This document shows, in pieces, positions 33,738 to 44,464 of a stretch of DNA of 64,000 nucleotides (positions within the stretch are counted from its first letter, which is position 1; each line of letters begins with the position of its first letter). Made by a program: the position numbers and the translations under genes. Origin of the DNA: Aspergillus flavus (Eukaryota; Ascomycota; Eurotiomycetes; Eurotiales; Aspergillaceae); contig NC_092410.1 of NCBI RefSeq assembly GCF_009017415.1, positions 3,534,001 to 3,598,000 of the forward strand. The letters are read 5' to 3'. The notes under the pieces were generated by a model, which saw only the letters and a program-made list of their open reading frames with translations, was not told the DNA's origin and did not search any database.

Positions 33738-35483
33738 TGGGCTATTGTGATATTATGGGGTGAGAAAGTTAGATATCGATGAAGATGTCCGGTTAGGGCA
33801 ACGATGTGGGAATGTGTCGAAGACTAGATCCCTTTCCCGGTTCGTACTTTTGAACTGGTCCCCTCAACAATCCCTTACAACACGCTAAATCTGACTCTTA
33901 TCTTGGGTCCACCCATCGGAACTTGCCCATTGGTAGTACTAGGGAAGGAACACATTAATTGCCTAGCCCATAGGTAAGGCAGCAATGACTACTAATGTAT
34001 TCGCCATACAGAAAACGGCGTGATATTGCTTAGACAATAGTATTTGCTCATAAATAATAACGGACCCTTAAATTAGATTAAGACATCAGACCTATCTTAC
34101 ATATCGTTACAAGCGTCTAAAACCAGCGCTAATGTACTAGGCTGAACGGACTTCCGCGGTTCTGATAGCATCCGAACATCCCTGTTGATGGTCAGACAAT
34201 CGATCACAATATGACCTACTCAATATAGGGTAGTTATTAGATTTATACTGACCACCTCCTACAGGTCTGGGATATGGTTAAGTTGATGAATCACAAGTGT
34301 GCAACGAGGTATCATCTAAGCTTTCCCAGCAAACCAGAGTGAACGAGAAACCGATCAATCGCTGTATCGACTTCGATGATGCGCTTCCAAGGGCTGGGGT
34401 GAAGTCCACTTGATCAGAAGATCAGGGAACTGTCAGACTGGAACAGTGATTCAGGGCTGCAGCGAAGAACCCCTTCGTGATATATTAGACGGGGTAGATG
34501 CCCCGTGGTGAGCTTTGAAATCAGATCTATCCGAAAAGGTTTGCGCACGCTTTTTGATTCCTCATTAATATGGAACTTAGCGCGCTCTTCGAGGTGGGCT
34601 TTAAGGTAATCCATCCTGAACTTGAAGCGGCACCACAGACTTCCATATAACTATCATACACAGAGGCGGCGCACGAGTCAGCACGACTCATCACTTTAAC
34701 GTCTGGTAACCCCGTAATTGTCAAATCGACACTCAGACAGCCAGTAATGAGCCCAGGCTTCGTGAAAAGCTTCAGCGACACTATAGAGCCCATCTTGACA
34801 CGACATGCAGCTGTTTCTGGACCCTGCTTTGGCAACCTCCCTGATTGAATTGGAGGCTAGAATTGACGGTGTAGCCTTGGCTAGCCCGGCAGATTCTATT
34901 CCGTTCAAGTCAAACAAATATGTGTCCGTTTCTGAATTTCAAGAGTTATTTCCCAGCGTCGATATCGAACAATTGCGGGGTCACATGACTATAGGTCGGC
35001 GGTGGTCCCGTGATACGAAATACTCATGAAACGAGGTCTCTGGACCCTGATTAAAACCCCGGGATTTATCCTAAACGGGAAAGCTACGATAATCCTGGAA
35101 AATCCGGCATAAGTGCATCTCGTATATATACACATCAAGGGACGCACCTATCGATCCAAATCTAGTGATTGAGCTACATACTACGTACACTTATACTACG
35201 AACCGAACTACAGCTTCCCATAATTGCATAACGGTTCATTCAGTATGACAAACTTCGGTTTTCTTTCCGAGTCGGTCCACCTACGACCCTCGGGTCAATG
35301 CAGCCCCGCGAATTCACTCCACGTTTCCCAAGAGGGGAACTACAGCCACCGTCGACGTAGCAATGAACCCCGAAGGTCCTGGGGATGTCTGTGGGCCGTA
35401 TAAAGTCACCGTAGAATCCAACTTCGGCCCCGTGGACATTTACATTCCTCTCCGAAAGACTATTAACTCGTCTTTCCTTCAAC
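33738..35483. other. Long divergent intergenic region with unexplained coding-like segments
   Basis: No gene can be closed with confidence. On the + strand, 34805-35029 begins with ATG and encodes 74 plausible residues (ending DIEQLRGHMTIGRRWSRD). On the minus strand, 34414-34835 reads as two overlapping frames (MDYLKAHLEERAKFHIN; MGSIVSLKLFTKPGLI). Neither has a recognised domain or an in-phase splice join. A decayed gene is possible. Confidence 0.4.
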
Positions 35484-36613
35484 ATGTCATTCTCCGTCGA
35501 AGGAAGATCTGCTATCGTAACAGGGGCGGGCTCGGGTATGTGCAGGATAGCTAGTGCTTCCTCTACATTCGGTGTCATAGGGAGTTTACTAAAATCACCA
35601 ATGTAGGGATTAACTTTGCCTTTGCCAAGCTACTGTTGGAGAACGGATGCAATGTACTCATTGCTGATCTAGCGCTTCGTCCGGAGGCGCAGGGACTCGT
35701 GAAAAAATACTCAATACCATCCAGTGCCCCCCGGGCCGTCTTTCAGAGGACCGACGTGACCGACTGGAAACAGCTTGAGTTGATGTTCGAGGTCGCCGAG
35801 AAGGAGTTCGGGGAAATCGATGTAGTATGCCCGGGGGCTGGGGTCTACGAACCGGTACGTTTGCTCATTCAAATGTCAATCAATCTGCAAGTTGCGGCGG
35901 CACACCGCCATTCGATGCTTCAAACCATGGTGCTCACGCAATAGGTCGTGTAGCATTGGAGCAATTTCTGGCGCCCTCCTGGTACTCCGGAAAGTCGGGA
36001 CCCGCAACATGGCAATCGATACGCCCTGCTAGATATCAACTTAACACATCCGATTCGCACCACGCAACTTGCTTTAGCCCATTTCGTTCGTCGTCGGACG
36101 AGCGGACGTCCTAAGCATATTGTTCATATCTCCAGCATTGCGGGCCAGAACCCAGCCTTGGCAGCTCCAATTTATGTCGCTACTAAACACGCTATCAACG
36201 GCCTTGTGCGGTCGTTGGGTAAGCTTGACAGCAAGTTCGGAATTCGCGTGACAGCCGTTGCCCCTGGCGTGATCAAGACCCCCTTGTGGACCGACCATCC
36301 GGAGAAGCTAAAGATCGTTGATACTGCGAATGATGAATGGGTCACTCCCGAGGAGGTAGCTCAAGTCATGCTAGCTCTCATTCAACAGGACCAGGTCAGT
36401 GAAATTATCGGTGATAGAACAGGTCAAGGACCACAGTTTCCGGTTTGTGGAGGAACCGTGCTGGAGGTGTCCAAGACTGTGCGCTCTGTGAGTGCGATTA
36501 ATGATCCAGGCCCTGGGACTAGGGCCGGTAACACAGTGTCGGACATGAATGTACTAGAAGACGAAGTCTTTGGGTTGTTATCGCAGAAAGGATGGGGAAC
36601 CCCGAAACTGTGA
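35484..36613 (+). CDS. Short-chain dehydrogenase/reductase (15-hydroxyprostaglandin-dehydrogenase-like)
   Basis: NAD(P)-dependent classical SDR. Three exons: 35484-35535, 35607-35854 and 35954-36613, giving 319 residues, slightly longer than the 250-280 core because of a C-terminal tail. The cofactor motif TGAGSGIN is split by the first intron (residues about 13-20). The acidic residue after beta-2 is in VLIADLAL, favouring NAD (inference). The NNAG motif is replaced by CPGAG. The active site is S-S-I-A-G with YVATK (Tyr and Lys of Y-x3-K). A conserved block HWSNFWRPPGTPES at the start of exon 3 is shared with fungal relatives. The start ATG 35484 gives MSFSVEGRSAIVTGAGSG. Upstream ATGs are out of frame. 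The substrate is unknown. Confidence 0.92.
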
Positions 36614-37133
36614 AGGGGAACATCTGAGACATGACTCTTATTTAGTAATTAAGAACCTCTTTTTCCATGGCTCTCTCCCTTACAGAACATGGTACAGTAG
36701 ATATTATTAGATCAAGAGCAGAGAACGTAACGGGTAAAAAGATCCCCTCTCCCGTGACTTGGAGTTGGATCAAACCAGGTCATCAAATGCGGAGAAAATC
36801 CGCCCAGTGATCGGAAAGGGTCTAGTGCCCGTCGATTTATCGCCTTGTCGCAACTCCGCCCGTGGCTGGCAACATCCTCAATCCTGTCATCTTCCTTATC
36901 TTCTGGTATTACCCTTGTTTTTTTCCCCTTTCCCTTTTGTCCTCCTTCTCGCTCGTTTGCTTTTCCATTCTCTTTACCTCATCCACCTTCGCCTGGTTGC
37001 GTCGCTGGTACGAGTGGCTATTATGTTGGTCACACCGGTCGCAACTTGAGTTGGTTGATAACAGCTTTTTTTCCGACGTCGTGTGGCCACCTTCTTATCT
37101 ATTGACTCGATCGCCCTACATACCCCCCACAAA
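36614..37133. other. Intergenic, promoter of AVT transporter gene
   Basis: Contains a strongly pyrimidine-rich stretch (about 36890-37000), as in fungal leaders. No gene is supported; the open frames here are low-complexity. Confidence 0.55.
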
Positions 37134-38905
37134 ATGTTGGATGATGAGGCTACTGTCGGGATTGGTCCCGCCGAGGGACTTCGAAACGCATCGCGAAGGT
37201 ATCTTTAATATACCTTTCAAGCATTGATATCGCTTTTTAAATGGTCGCGTGTTGCTAACAGGGGTAATTGCCCATCCTGTAGGCGTGGAATAAGAGGAAA
37301 ACGGGACCCGGGGTTTCACGGTCAAGCCAGCTGGATCAGCTGTGTGATCAACCTGGTTAATACGAGTGAGTAGACAGATAGGCGGTCAGTTTGAATCTCT
37401 ATTTTCTAATACCGGTGTAATATGTTAGTTATCGGTGCCGGTGTTCTTGCTATGCCTCTGGCTATATCTCATATGGGAATCGTTTTGGGTGTCATCGTGA
37501 TATTATGGTCTGGAACGACGGCGGGATTCGGTCTCTACCTTCAGTCACGATGTGCGCAGTATTTGGACCGGGGAACGGCGTCATTCTTCGCCTTATCCCA
37601 GCTTACCTACCCTAATGCCGCCGTGATCTTCGATGCGGCCATTGCGATTAAGTGTTTCGGAGTTGGAGTCAGCTACCTAATCATCATAGGAGACCTGATG
37701 CCGGGGGTTGTGCAAGGCTTTGTTGGTGGCACCCCGGACTATGACTTCTTGGTGGACCGGCATTTCTGGGTAACAGCTTTTATGTATGTTGTTTTGTGCT
37801 GGAAACTCAACTCGTGCTGACCACAGATATCAGGTTGGTTGTTATCCCACTCTCTTACCTTCGCCGGTTAGATTCCCTCAAGTACACCAGCATTGCTGCT
37901 TTGGTTTCCATGGCCTATTTGGTGGTTTTGGTTCTTTATCACTTCGTAATTGGTGATACAATGGCGGATCGTGGCCCAGTTCGTGTGATTCACTGGGCCG
38001 GTCCCGTTCCGATGCTTAGCAGTCTTCCTGTGATTGTCTTCGCATTCACATGCCATCAGAATGTATAGTTCTGTCCTGTTTTCCATCTGTTTGAGATCAT
38101 GCTTCTAATCGCCGGACAGATGTTTTCGATATTGAACGAGATCGCAAACAACAGTCACTTCAGAACGACTGGGGTTGTATTTGCCAGTATTGGAAGTTCT
38201 GCTGCAACTTACATTCTTGTCGCTATTACTGGATATCTTTCGTTTGGAGACACGGTTGGAGGCAACATCGTGGGCATGTACCCCCCTGGGCTCTGGGCAA
38301 CAATTGGACGCGCTGCCATCGTTATACTGGTCATGTTCTCGTACCCCCTTCAATGTCACCCGTGCCGCGCCTCGGTTGACGCAGTTTTGAAGTGGAAACC
38401 TAAGGCTTCAAACAGCAACGACAATTCTCCTCACCGCCATCCTCTGCTAGGTCCACGAGGGAACCGAACACCCGAGCCCATGAGTGATCTTCGCTTTTCA
38501 GTCATTACCACGACAATCTTAGTGCTAAGTTACGTTGTTGCTATGACCGTCTCTTCTCTTGAAGCGGTGCTTGCGTACGTCGGTAGCACCGGCAGTACCA
38601 GCATTAGTTTCATTCTCCCGGGATTGTTTTATTATAAGATCTCCTCGCCCGACTCACCTGCCCACCAACGACTAATGAAAGAAGATGACGAGGCGGCTGA
38701 AGGCATATTTTCCGATGATGGTGATGATAACGATGACCTGGACAATCAGGCGCAATCGCTTACCGAGAGTGGCATCCTTCGTCGTGGGACTCGCCATTGG
38801 CGAAAGGCCGTCCTACGGAAGCTGAGTCTGGCACTCGCAATATACGGAGTCGTGGTCATGATTGTTTGTCTCATCACTAACTCGCTCTTCATCGCCTCAC
38901 ATTAG
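37134..38905 (+). CDS. Vacuolar-type amino acid transporter (AVT5/6/7, SLC38-like)
   Basis: Amino acid/auxin permease family protein with about 11 helices, predicted in the vacuolar membrane by likeness to yeast Avt5-7. Five exons: 37134-37198, 37262-37365, 37429-37783, 37834-38062 and 38120-38905, giving 512 residues. Phase is correct at every join. The family core begins after a basic N-terminal tail: SWISCVINLVNTIIGAGVLA spans the exon 2/3 junction (unwound helix 1 motif), then PLSYLRRLDSLKYTSI, FAFTCHQN and MFSILNEIANNS. A hydrophilic, acidic loop (EDDEAAEGIFSDDGDDNDD) lies before the last helix. The first exon, MLDDEATVGIGPAEG, is small and could be missed by ORF-based calls. It probably exports neutral or basic amino acids from the vacuole, but this is inference from family. 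Confidence 0.92.
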
Positions 38906-39691
38906 AAACGATTAGATTGAGATATCACCCTATCGATGCCGCGGGGCATCTTTCTTCTGCTAGACAGGTAACTCTTCAGTTCCGTTGTTGCCAATTCTTT
39001 ACTCTTCCCATACACTCATTGGTTTCCTATCTCCCTTTTCTCTTTCCTTTCTTTACCTCTTCCTTTTCTTTTCTCATTTGCGCCTCCGTTGGTTTAGAGA
39101 AACAGGTTTACTTTGGTCCACTCTTCAATCAATACTATACCATTGACGGGCGTTGGGGATATGTTTTGGTTGATCATTAGTATTTCGGCCTCATTTAGGA
39201 TATGTGACATTCTTTCACTACACGCCTTTCTTTCTCTTCTAATCCTTTTTTGCTTCTATGTCTATATTATATATATAAAGATTTAGTATGATTTTCCAGT
39301 GTTACTATTTTACATCACTCTCTACATGTACATCGCTTGAGAGGAGTAGACTGGACTTTATGAACGACACTATGGTCTGCGACAGGGGATCTGTTCTGTG
39401 CGGAGAGTCGTTCTTGTAAATACGTGTAAGAATGAGGGTTTGTCTAATATATTGTTTTAGGGCGAAATCCAAATATTGGTGGAAGAAAGATACAAGCCGA
39501 TGTATGTCTCCGCCTGAGGCAGTGGCCATGCATCATGTGACCCCCTCCGACGTCACGTTCTAGAAGCTCCCGTAGGCCGCCATTGATTGCTCATCTCACA
39601 TCTCTCAATCTCATTGTAATACTTCTTCGCCATCGACGTGCATGCTGCACTTTTCCTAGAATAGTCAACTGCCAACGCATCTATTAGCACC
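38906..39691. other. Intergenic, promoter of BAX-inhibitor family gene
   Basis: T-rich 3' flank and promoter sequence. The open frame 38917-39180 is hydrophobic by composition only. No gene is supported. Confidence 0.55.
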
Positions 39692-40655
39692 ATGGCTGCT
39701 AATACTAGATATGAGCCAGCTCCTCAGCGGGACTCGTTTGAGGAGCGCGGATACACTCAGCCCCCGCCATCTTATCAGGCAACGGCCGAATACTCACAAG
39801 CGCCTCGCAGTGAGGACGACAATGTTCCCGATGACTTCAAAGTACGTATCCGCTATTCCTCCCGACGACCAGCCACAGCTATGAAATGATGCTAACACAA
39901 CCTAGTTCGGTGGAATGGTCGCAGAAGGAACGCTACCTATCCGGATGCAATTTGTCCGGAAGGTCTATGCCATCCTGTACGTCCCAGCCCTATCCCAACC
40001 ATCCCTCACTCGATAAACAAGCGCATGATCGCAAGACTAACATGAGCTTCAAACACACAGAACTGCACAGCTCCTGTTGACCACCATCATGAGCTCGATC
40101 TCCTTCTTCAGCGACAGCTACCGCCTATGGATTCAGTCCAACTTCTGGCTGATGATCGTCTCAGTCTTCGGTGCCTTGGGTTTTATGCTCGTAACATACT
40201 GGAAGCGCAAGAGCTACCCGGCCAACCTTCTTTTCCTGACTGCTTTCACGGTTCTCGAGGCCTACTCCATCAGTGTCGTGACATCCTTTTATGACGCGCG
40301 CATCGTAGTGCAAGCCCTTATCCTGACGCTCGGCATGTTCGTCGCGCTCACGCTCTTCGCATGCCAGACGAAGTACGATTTCACGAACTGGATGCCATAC
40401 CTGTTTGGTGCGCTCTGGTTCTTGATCCTGTTCGGCTTCGTCGCTGCGTTCCTTCCCAACAGCTCTACCGTTGAGCTTATCTACAGCGGATTGGCGGCGT
40501 TGATCTTCTCGGGCTATATCCTTGTTGACACGCAGCTAATCATGAGACACTACCATGTTGAGGAGGAGATTGCCGCGAGCATCTCGCTCTACTTGGATAT
40601 TCTGAACCTGTTCCTGGCCATCCTCCGAATCTTAAACAACCAGCAGAACAATTAA
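39692..40655 (+). CDS. bxi1: BAX inhibitor-1 / LFG family protein (Bxi1-like)
   Basis: Seven-helix transmembrane BAX-inhibitor-motif protein (Bxi1/Ybh3, lifeguard clade), an ER or vacuole membrane Ca2+-leak and stress-response family. Three exons: 39692-39841, 39906-39976 and 40061-40655, giving 271 residues. The N-terminus is a soluble Pro/Gln-rich tail (QPPPSYQATAEY). The family signature starts at MQFVRKVYAILTAQLLLTT across the exon 2/3 junction. Conserved C-terminal elements are present: LIYSGLAALIFSGYILVDTQLIM (with the paired aspartate region) and EEEIAASISLYLDILNLFL. The start is the first ATG after a clear leader. Length is normal for fungi. Confidence 0.95.
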
Positions 40656-41409
40656 ACCTGTATCAAAGTCGGTTGCTCAAGAATGAAGTTGGCAGGGAAG
40701 ACAAATTGTGTCGCAGTTGCAGCTTGTCTGATGAAGTGAATTAATGGTATCCAGCCGCGAAATTGGGCTTGTTTTTATATGTCTATTTTATTAATCACGC
40801 TAGGTCTTTTTGCACTTGACTTGGCCCTACTCTAGCGTTCTAGTTCTCTTTCTGTCCGCTGTTATATGTGATATACAGTATATTAAGTTGTGCTCTGGAG
40901 CTCTGAATTATTGGCAATTGACAATATCATCTGAAAGCTTGGCCTCCTAAAGGCATGAGTAGTGTAAGATTGACGACCCATGTAAAGAACACCAACACCG
41001 ACATATACAAGAAAGAACGAAAGAAAGACCAAGAAAGATGTAAACAACTCAACCTCGCCGTGTCCTCTTCTCCCTCAGTCTTGCACCCATCGCGATGCCC
41101 CTGCAATTTTGCCTATCTAACCGGACTGCGACCTGCGAGTGTTCAGACCGTGTTAAAGTCACCATTGTAAAGGGCCAAAGCAAGATTTAATTCAATCTCT
41201 CTAGACCACAAATTATTTACCAAAAGCTTGGAAGAACACAATTGTCATAGAAAGCAAATTATAGGGATCTATATATCAGGCCATAGCCCATTACAAACAT
41301 AACGCCCAGGTATATACATAAACCTCAAAATGTATTCATCTTGATCATAGAGCCAGACCCCGTTCTGACTTCAATTACACCCCCAACACAATTCCCCATA
41401 TCCAGCCTC
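40656..41409. other. Convergent 3' flanks
   Basis: Spacer between the BAX-inhibitor gene and the seven-helix membrane protein gene. The frame 40955-41170 has no domain. Nothing else is seen. Confidence 0.6.
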
Positions 41410-42603
41410 TCATGGCGGAGATGTAGCATGTCTCTTCGACAACAAGTGCCTCGCTTCAGGGGTCTGTTCATCTTTAACCGACAACGCATCAAGAGGATAA
41501 GTGATCCCATTCCCAACAGCCTCGACATCTTTACTAGGCCCTTGACCATTTGCATGTTCACTGGGCAGAACTCCATGCTTCGTCACATACCTCTCGAACC
41601 GATAGTATTCTCTCCCCTTCGCTATGAGTTCGACCACGGCGATACCAAGAAGAACCACCGCCGTCGTCTGTCCAAAGTCCCACTCGTTCTCGTGCTTCAC
41701 CTCGCCCTCGAACTTGCCCTGGTTTGCCTGCCGCAGGGCAATCGCCATGTAAAGGTGCAGGGGGAAGTGAAGCGAGGCGAGGATCAGAATGAAACGTCTC
41801 CCGCGGACGCCGACGAACACGCTGGAGAGGATGACGACTATAAGCCAGCTGCCGGTGATAGAGACATAGATCTGGTCGGCGCCAGGGTGGGAGGCATGTG
41901 GGCTGGTTACGAGGCTGGAGAAGTAGCAGCGGCCGGGTTCGGTGTCGGGGGCCCATTCGTTGAGGCGGACGCAGAGGAGGATGAGAAGGGCTAAGTATAA
42001 GATGACGAAGAAGAAGGTGGCGCGGTAGCGACCGTTCCAGTAAGATATACGCCCGCCGATGTTTTTGGAGTGGGGATTTGTAGCGGAGGCGTCGATCTTT
42101 GCACGGACGAATCGCCAACAGACGAGGGCGGCTGTGTTGGACACGCCGACGAAGCTGACGATGTCGAAGACGAGGTGGAGGTGGTATAGATCCATGATTG
42201 AGGACAGGGAGAAGGTGGTGATTATGTAGGATATACCGAGTGTGGATTGAATGTCTGATCCGATCATGAGGATATTTGAAACGAAGTCTAGACGCTTGCG
42301 CTCGATCTCGCGCTTCATGGACCCTTCGGGATATGTGATGTCCATGTTACCGTGTTTTGTTAGGAAGAACACCCATGCTGACAGACATAAGGATAGGAGG
42401 GCTTGGCCGGCGAAACCCACAAGAACCTGTTCTTATCGTTAACATGGATTTTCCGTCGTAGTTAGTGTGTAAAGTGTAGGTATACAAACTCCATTGCCAA
42501 CCAGAGTAGCCATTTCCTCACCCACCAACTCACACATTTCACCTCCTCCTCCTCCTCCTTCTCCTCCTCCTACTTCTGCTTCCCTTCTCCAAAAATCCAT
42601 CAT
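41410..42603 (-). CDS. Unrecognised fungal seven-helix integral membrane protein
   Basis: Two exons: 42603-42490 and 42426-41410. The donor GTTTGT at 42489 is weak but keeps phase and continues helix 1. The start is either ATG 42603 (376 aa, with a Gly-rich N-terminus encoded by a GGA repeat) or ATG 42537 (354 aa, MCELVGEEMATLVGN). Seven hydrophobic segments are visible: VLVGFAGQALLSLCLSAWVFF; ILMIGSDIQSTLGISYIITTF; LHLVFDIVSFVGVSNTAALVC; FFFVILYLALLILLCV; SITGSWLIVVILSSVFVG; ILILASLHFPLHLYMAIAL; TTAVVLLGIAVVELIA. The second and third resemble the S-D-Q-Q-x-x-T-G-I and Y-H-x-x-x-V-x-D blocks of a common fungal membrane family of unknown role, possibly receptor-like (inference). The C-terminal tail is cytosolic-type and hydrophilic. 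Confidence 0.82.
42542..42571. repeat. CTC/GGA trinucleotide repeat
   Basis: Thirty bases of near-perfect CTC triplets on the + strand (GGA on the coding minus strand). It lies in the 5' end of the seven-helix gene and would encode a Gly run if the upstream ATG is used. Confidence 0.85.
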
Positions 42604-44464
42604 GGTCACGTCTATAAGGCGTAAAGTTACAATACCCGAGAAAGAACACTTCCTCAGAAGTGACCGCGGGGCACAACGCACCCACTTTATAATCCATCTC
42701 CGACTCAACCTACACCGCAGGAACAAACACCATCTTTACGCAAGTCATGGCCCGCGTTGATTCGTCGTGCATCTCAATTACCCAGATAAGTCTAGCCCCG
42801 TATACACATGCTATCTCAAGGCTTATTTTCCAGCCTTGTTCCGGCCCCCACGCTGATCACGGCCCCATCAGGCTGATATCTGGCGTTTCTGGGACATTCA
42901 GTCCCATAGCCAACGTAAACGATGTGGCCCGATTCCTCAACATCTTCTCAGCCCCATGCCGATCGCGGTCGTGCTCTAGTTTGTACACGGCCTGACCAAT
43001 TAGAGAGGACCCGAGCGTGGATAAGGTTGGGTGAGGCAGTGACAGCTAATTTGGACAGTCAGACACGTACTCTGGATGTTACTAGCTATTGTGGACCAAA
43101 TATCACTGACTATATTTGACTAGGGGGCTTTTGCGCCGTGACACCTGGGTTGGATGGGGAATGGGATTGGTTGGTGTTGACAAAGTCTGGGGGGTGGATG
43201 AAAGCTTGATGTTATGCCAAGTTGTACCTTCTATTCTATTTTTCGGTTGCAGACTCGATGCAGATGTTTGTGCGTGTGCAGTTGTCAGCGTAAATGTACT
43301 AGATTCGAATGTAGATTCAACCTCGCGTGAAAAGTTCTTGCTGTGTTACAATGGGTTCTAGTTGTATGGATTGGTCTATAGTGGTGGGTTTGTATGTATG
43401 ATTGTTAGGGTTTGCCGGAGTTATTTATATATAGTGAGTACCATATCCACTTCCAGGATAGCCAACGTCAACAAGCGAAGTATCAAACTTGTATAGTATG
43501 TAGCCGAACGTAGCAAAAACAGTTTCTAGCGCAAAAAGTGCTCTTTTATTTTATGTTGCTCTCACAAATCCCCAAATTCTGGGTATAAAACATCCCTATA
43601 AAACATCCCCTTCCCCCAACAAATACTATGGATGAGCCCTTACCATATCCAATTCAACTACAATATACCATCAGTCTAAAACAATGCAGCCACATAACAA
43701 ATAAATCCCCAAGTCAAACCCCGAAACCACCCATTACTAAGTGAAACCAAACCAGGAAGAGAAAGTTTACGTACATACCCCAACAACCAAGACAGCTAAC
43801 ACAAACTCTCGGCCCTTGCCGAAGCAAATAACCTATCCAAGTGATGATCATAGAGATCGACAGTGAATGACTGCCCATGAATCATTATATTACCCACATA
43901 TTTGGCCTCGTAGGGATGGGCTTGAGATCGACGGTTGCATTCTCGGAGGGTTTTGGGTTTTCTGTGGGGGTTTCTTACTCCGTATGCAGGGGTTGGGGAT
44001 TACGTGGATTGTTCTTTTCGGGGGTTTTATAGATAGCCATGAGCAGGAGATGGTGGGTGGTTTGGACTGGAGTATGCTTGGGGCATACCTATTGGGTTTT
44101 TGGTAAGTGGCTTGATGGATTAGGAAAGAGGTCTTGGGCTGTGGGGTTATAATTGTGTGGTGATTAATGTATTCAAAGTTTTGAAAGGACTGTGGTCTGG
44201 GGTTGTAGGGCGGACGGTTGAGTTTGAGGTACAGGAGCTATGTAGATCATGATAGAGATGCTCGATTGCCATGGTGATGGGGGTTCCTCCCCTTGTAGAA
44301 TTACACAGAGAAGTGAACATTATAGTCAACCGTCAATCTATCCTATTAGACTATGTATTTCTATATGCCATCATAATTATGTTCATGAATAAGAAATATG
44401 CAACTTTTTGGCTGGTAAATCAAATATGCTCCCGCAAATGCTATCAAATAAGATGAAATATTCG
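42604..44464. other. Intergenic, 1.9 kb
   Basis: Upstream region of the seven-helix gene and 3' flank of the SPX-EXS gene. Frames at 42922-43119, 43116-43361 and 43867-44106 lack domains and splice partners, so no gene is supported. Confidence 0.5.

Noticed and set aside
41341..41994. 217-codon + strand frame opposite the seven-helix membrane protein
   Set aside because: Antisense shadow rich in charged repeats; the minus-strand frame has seven clear helices.
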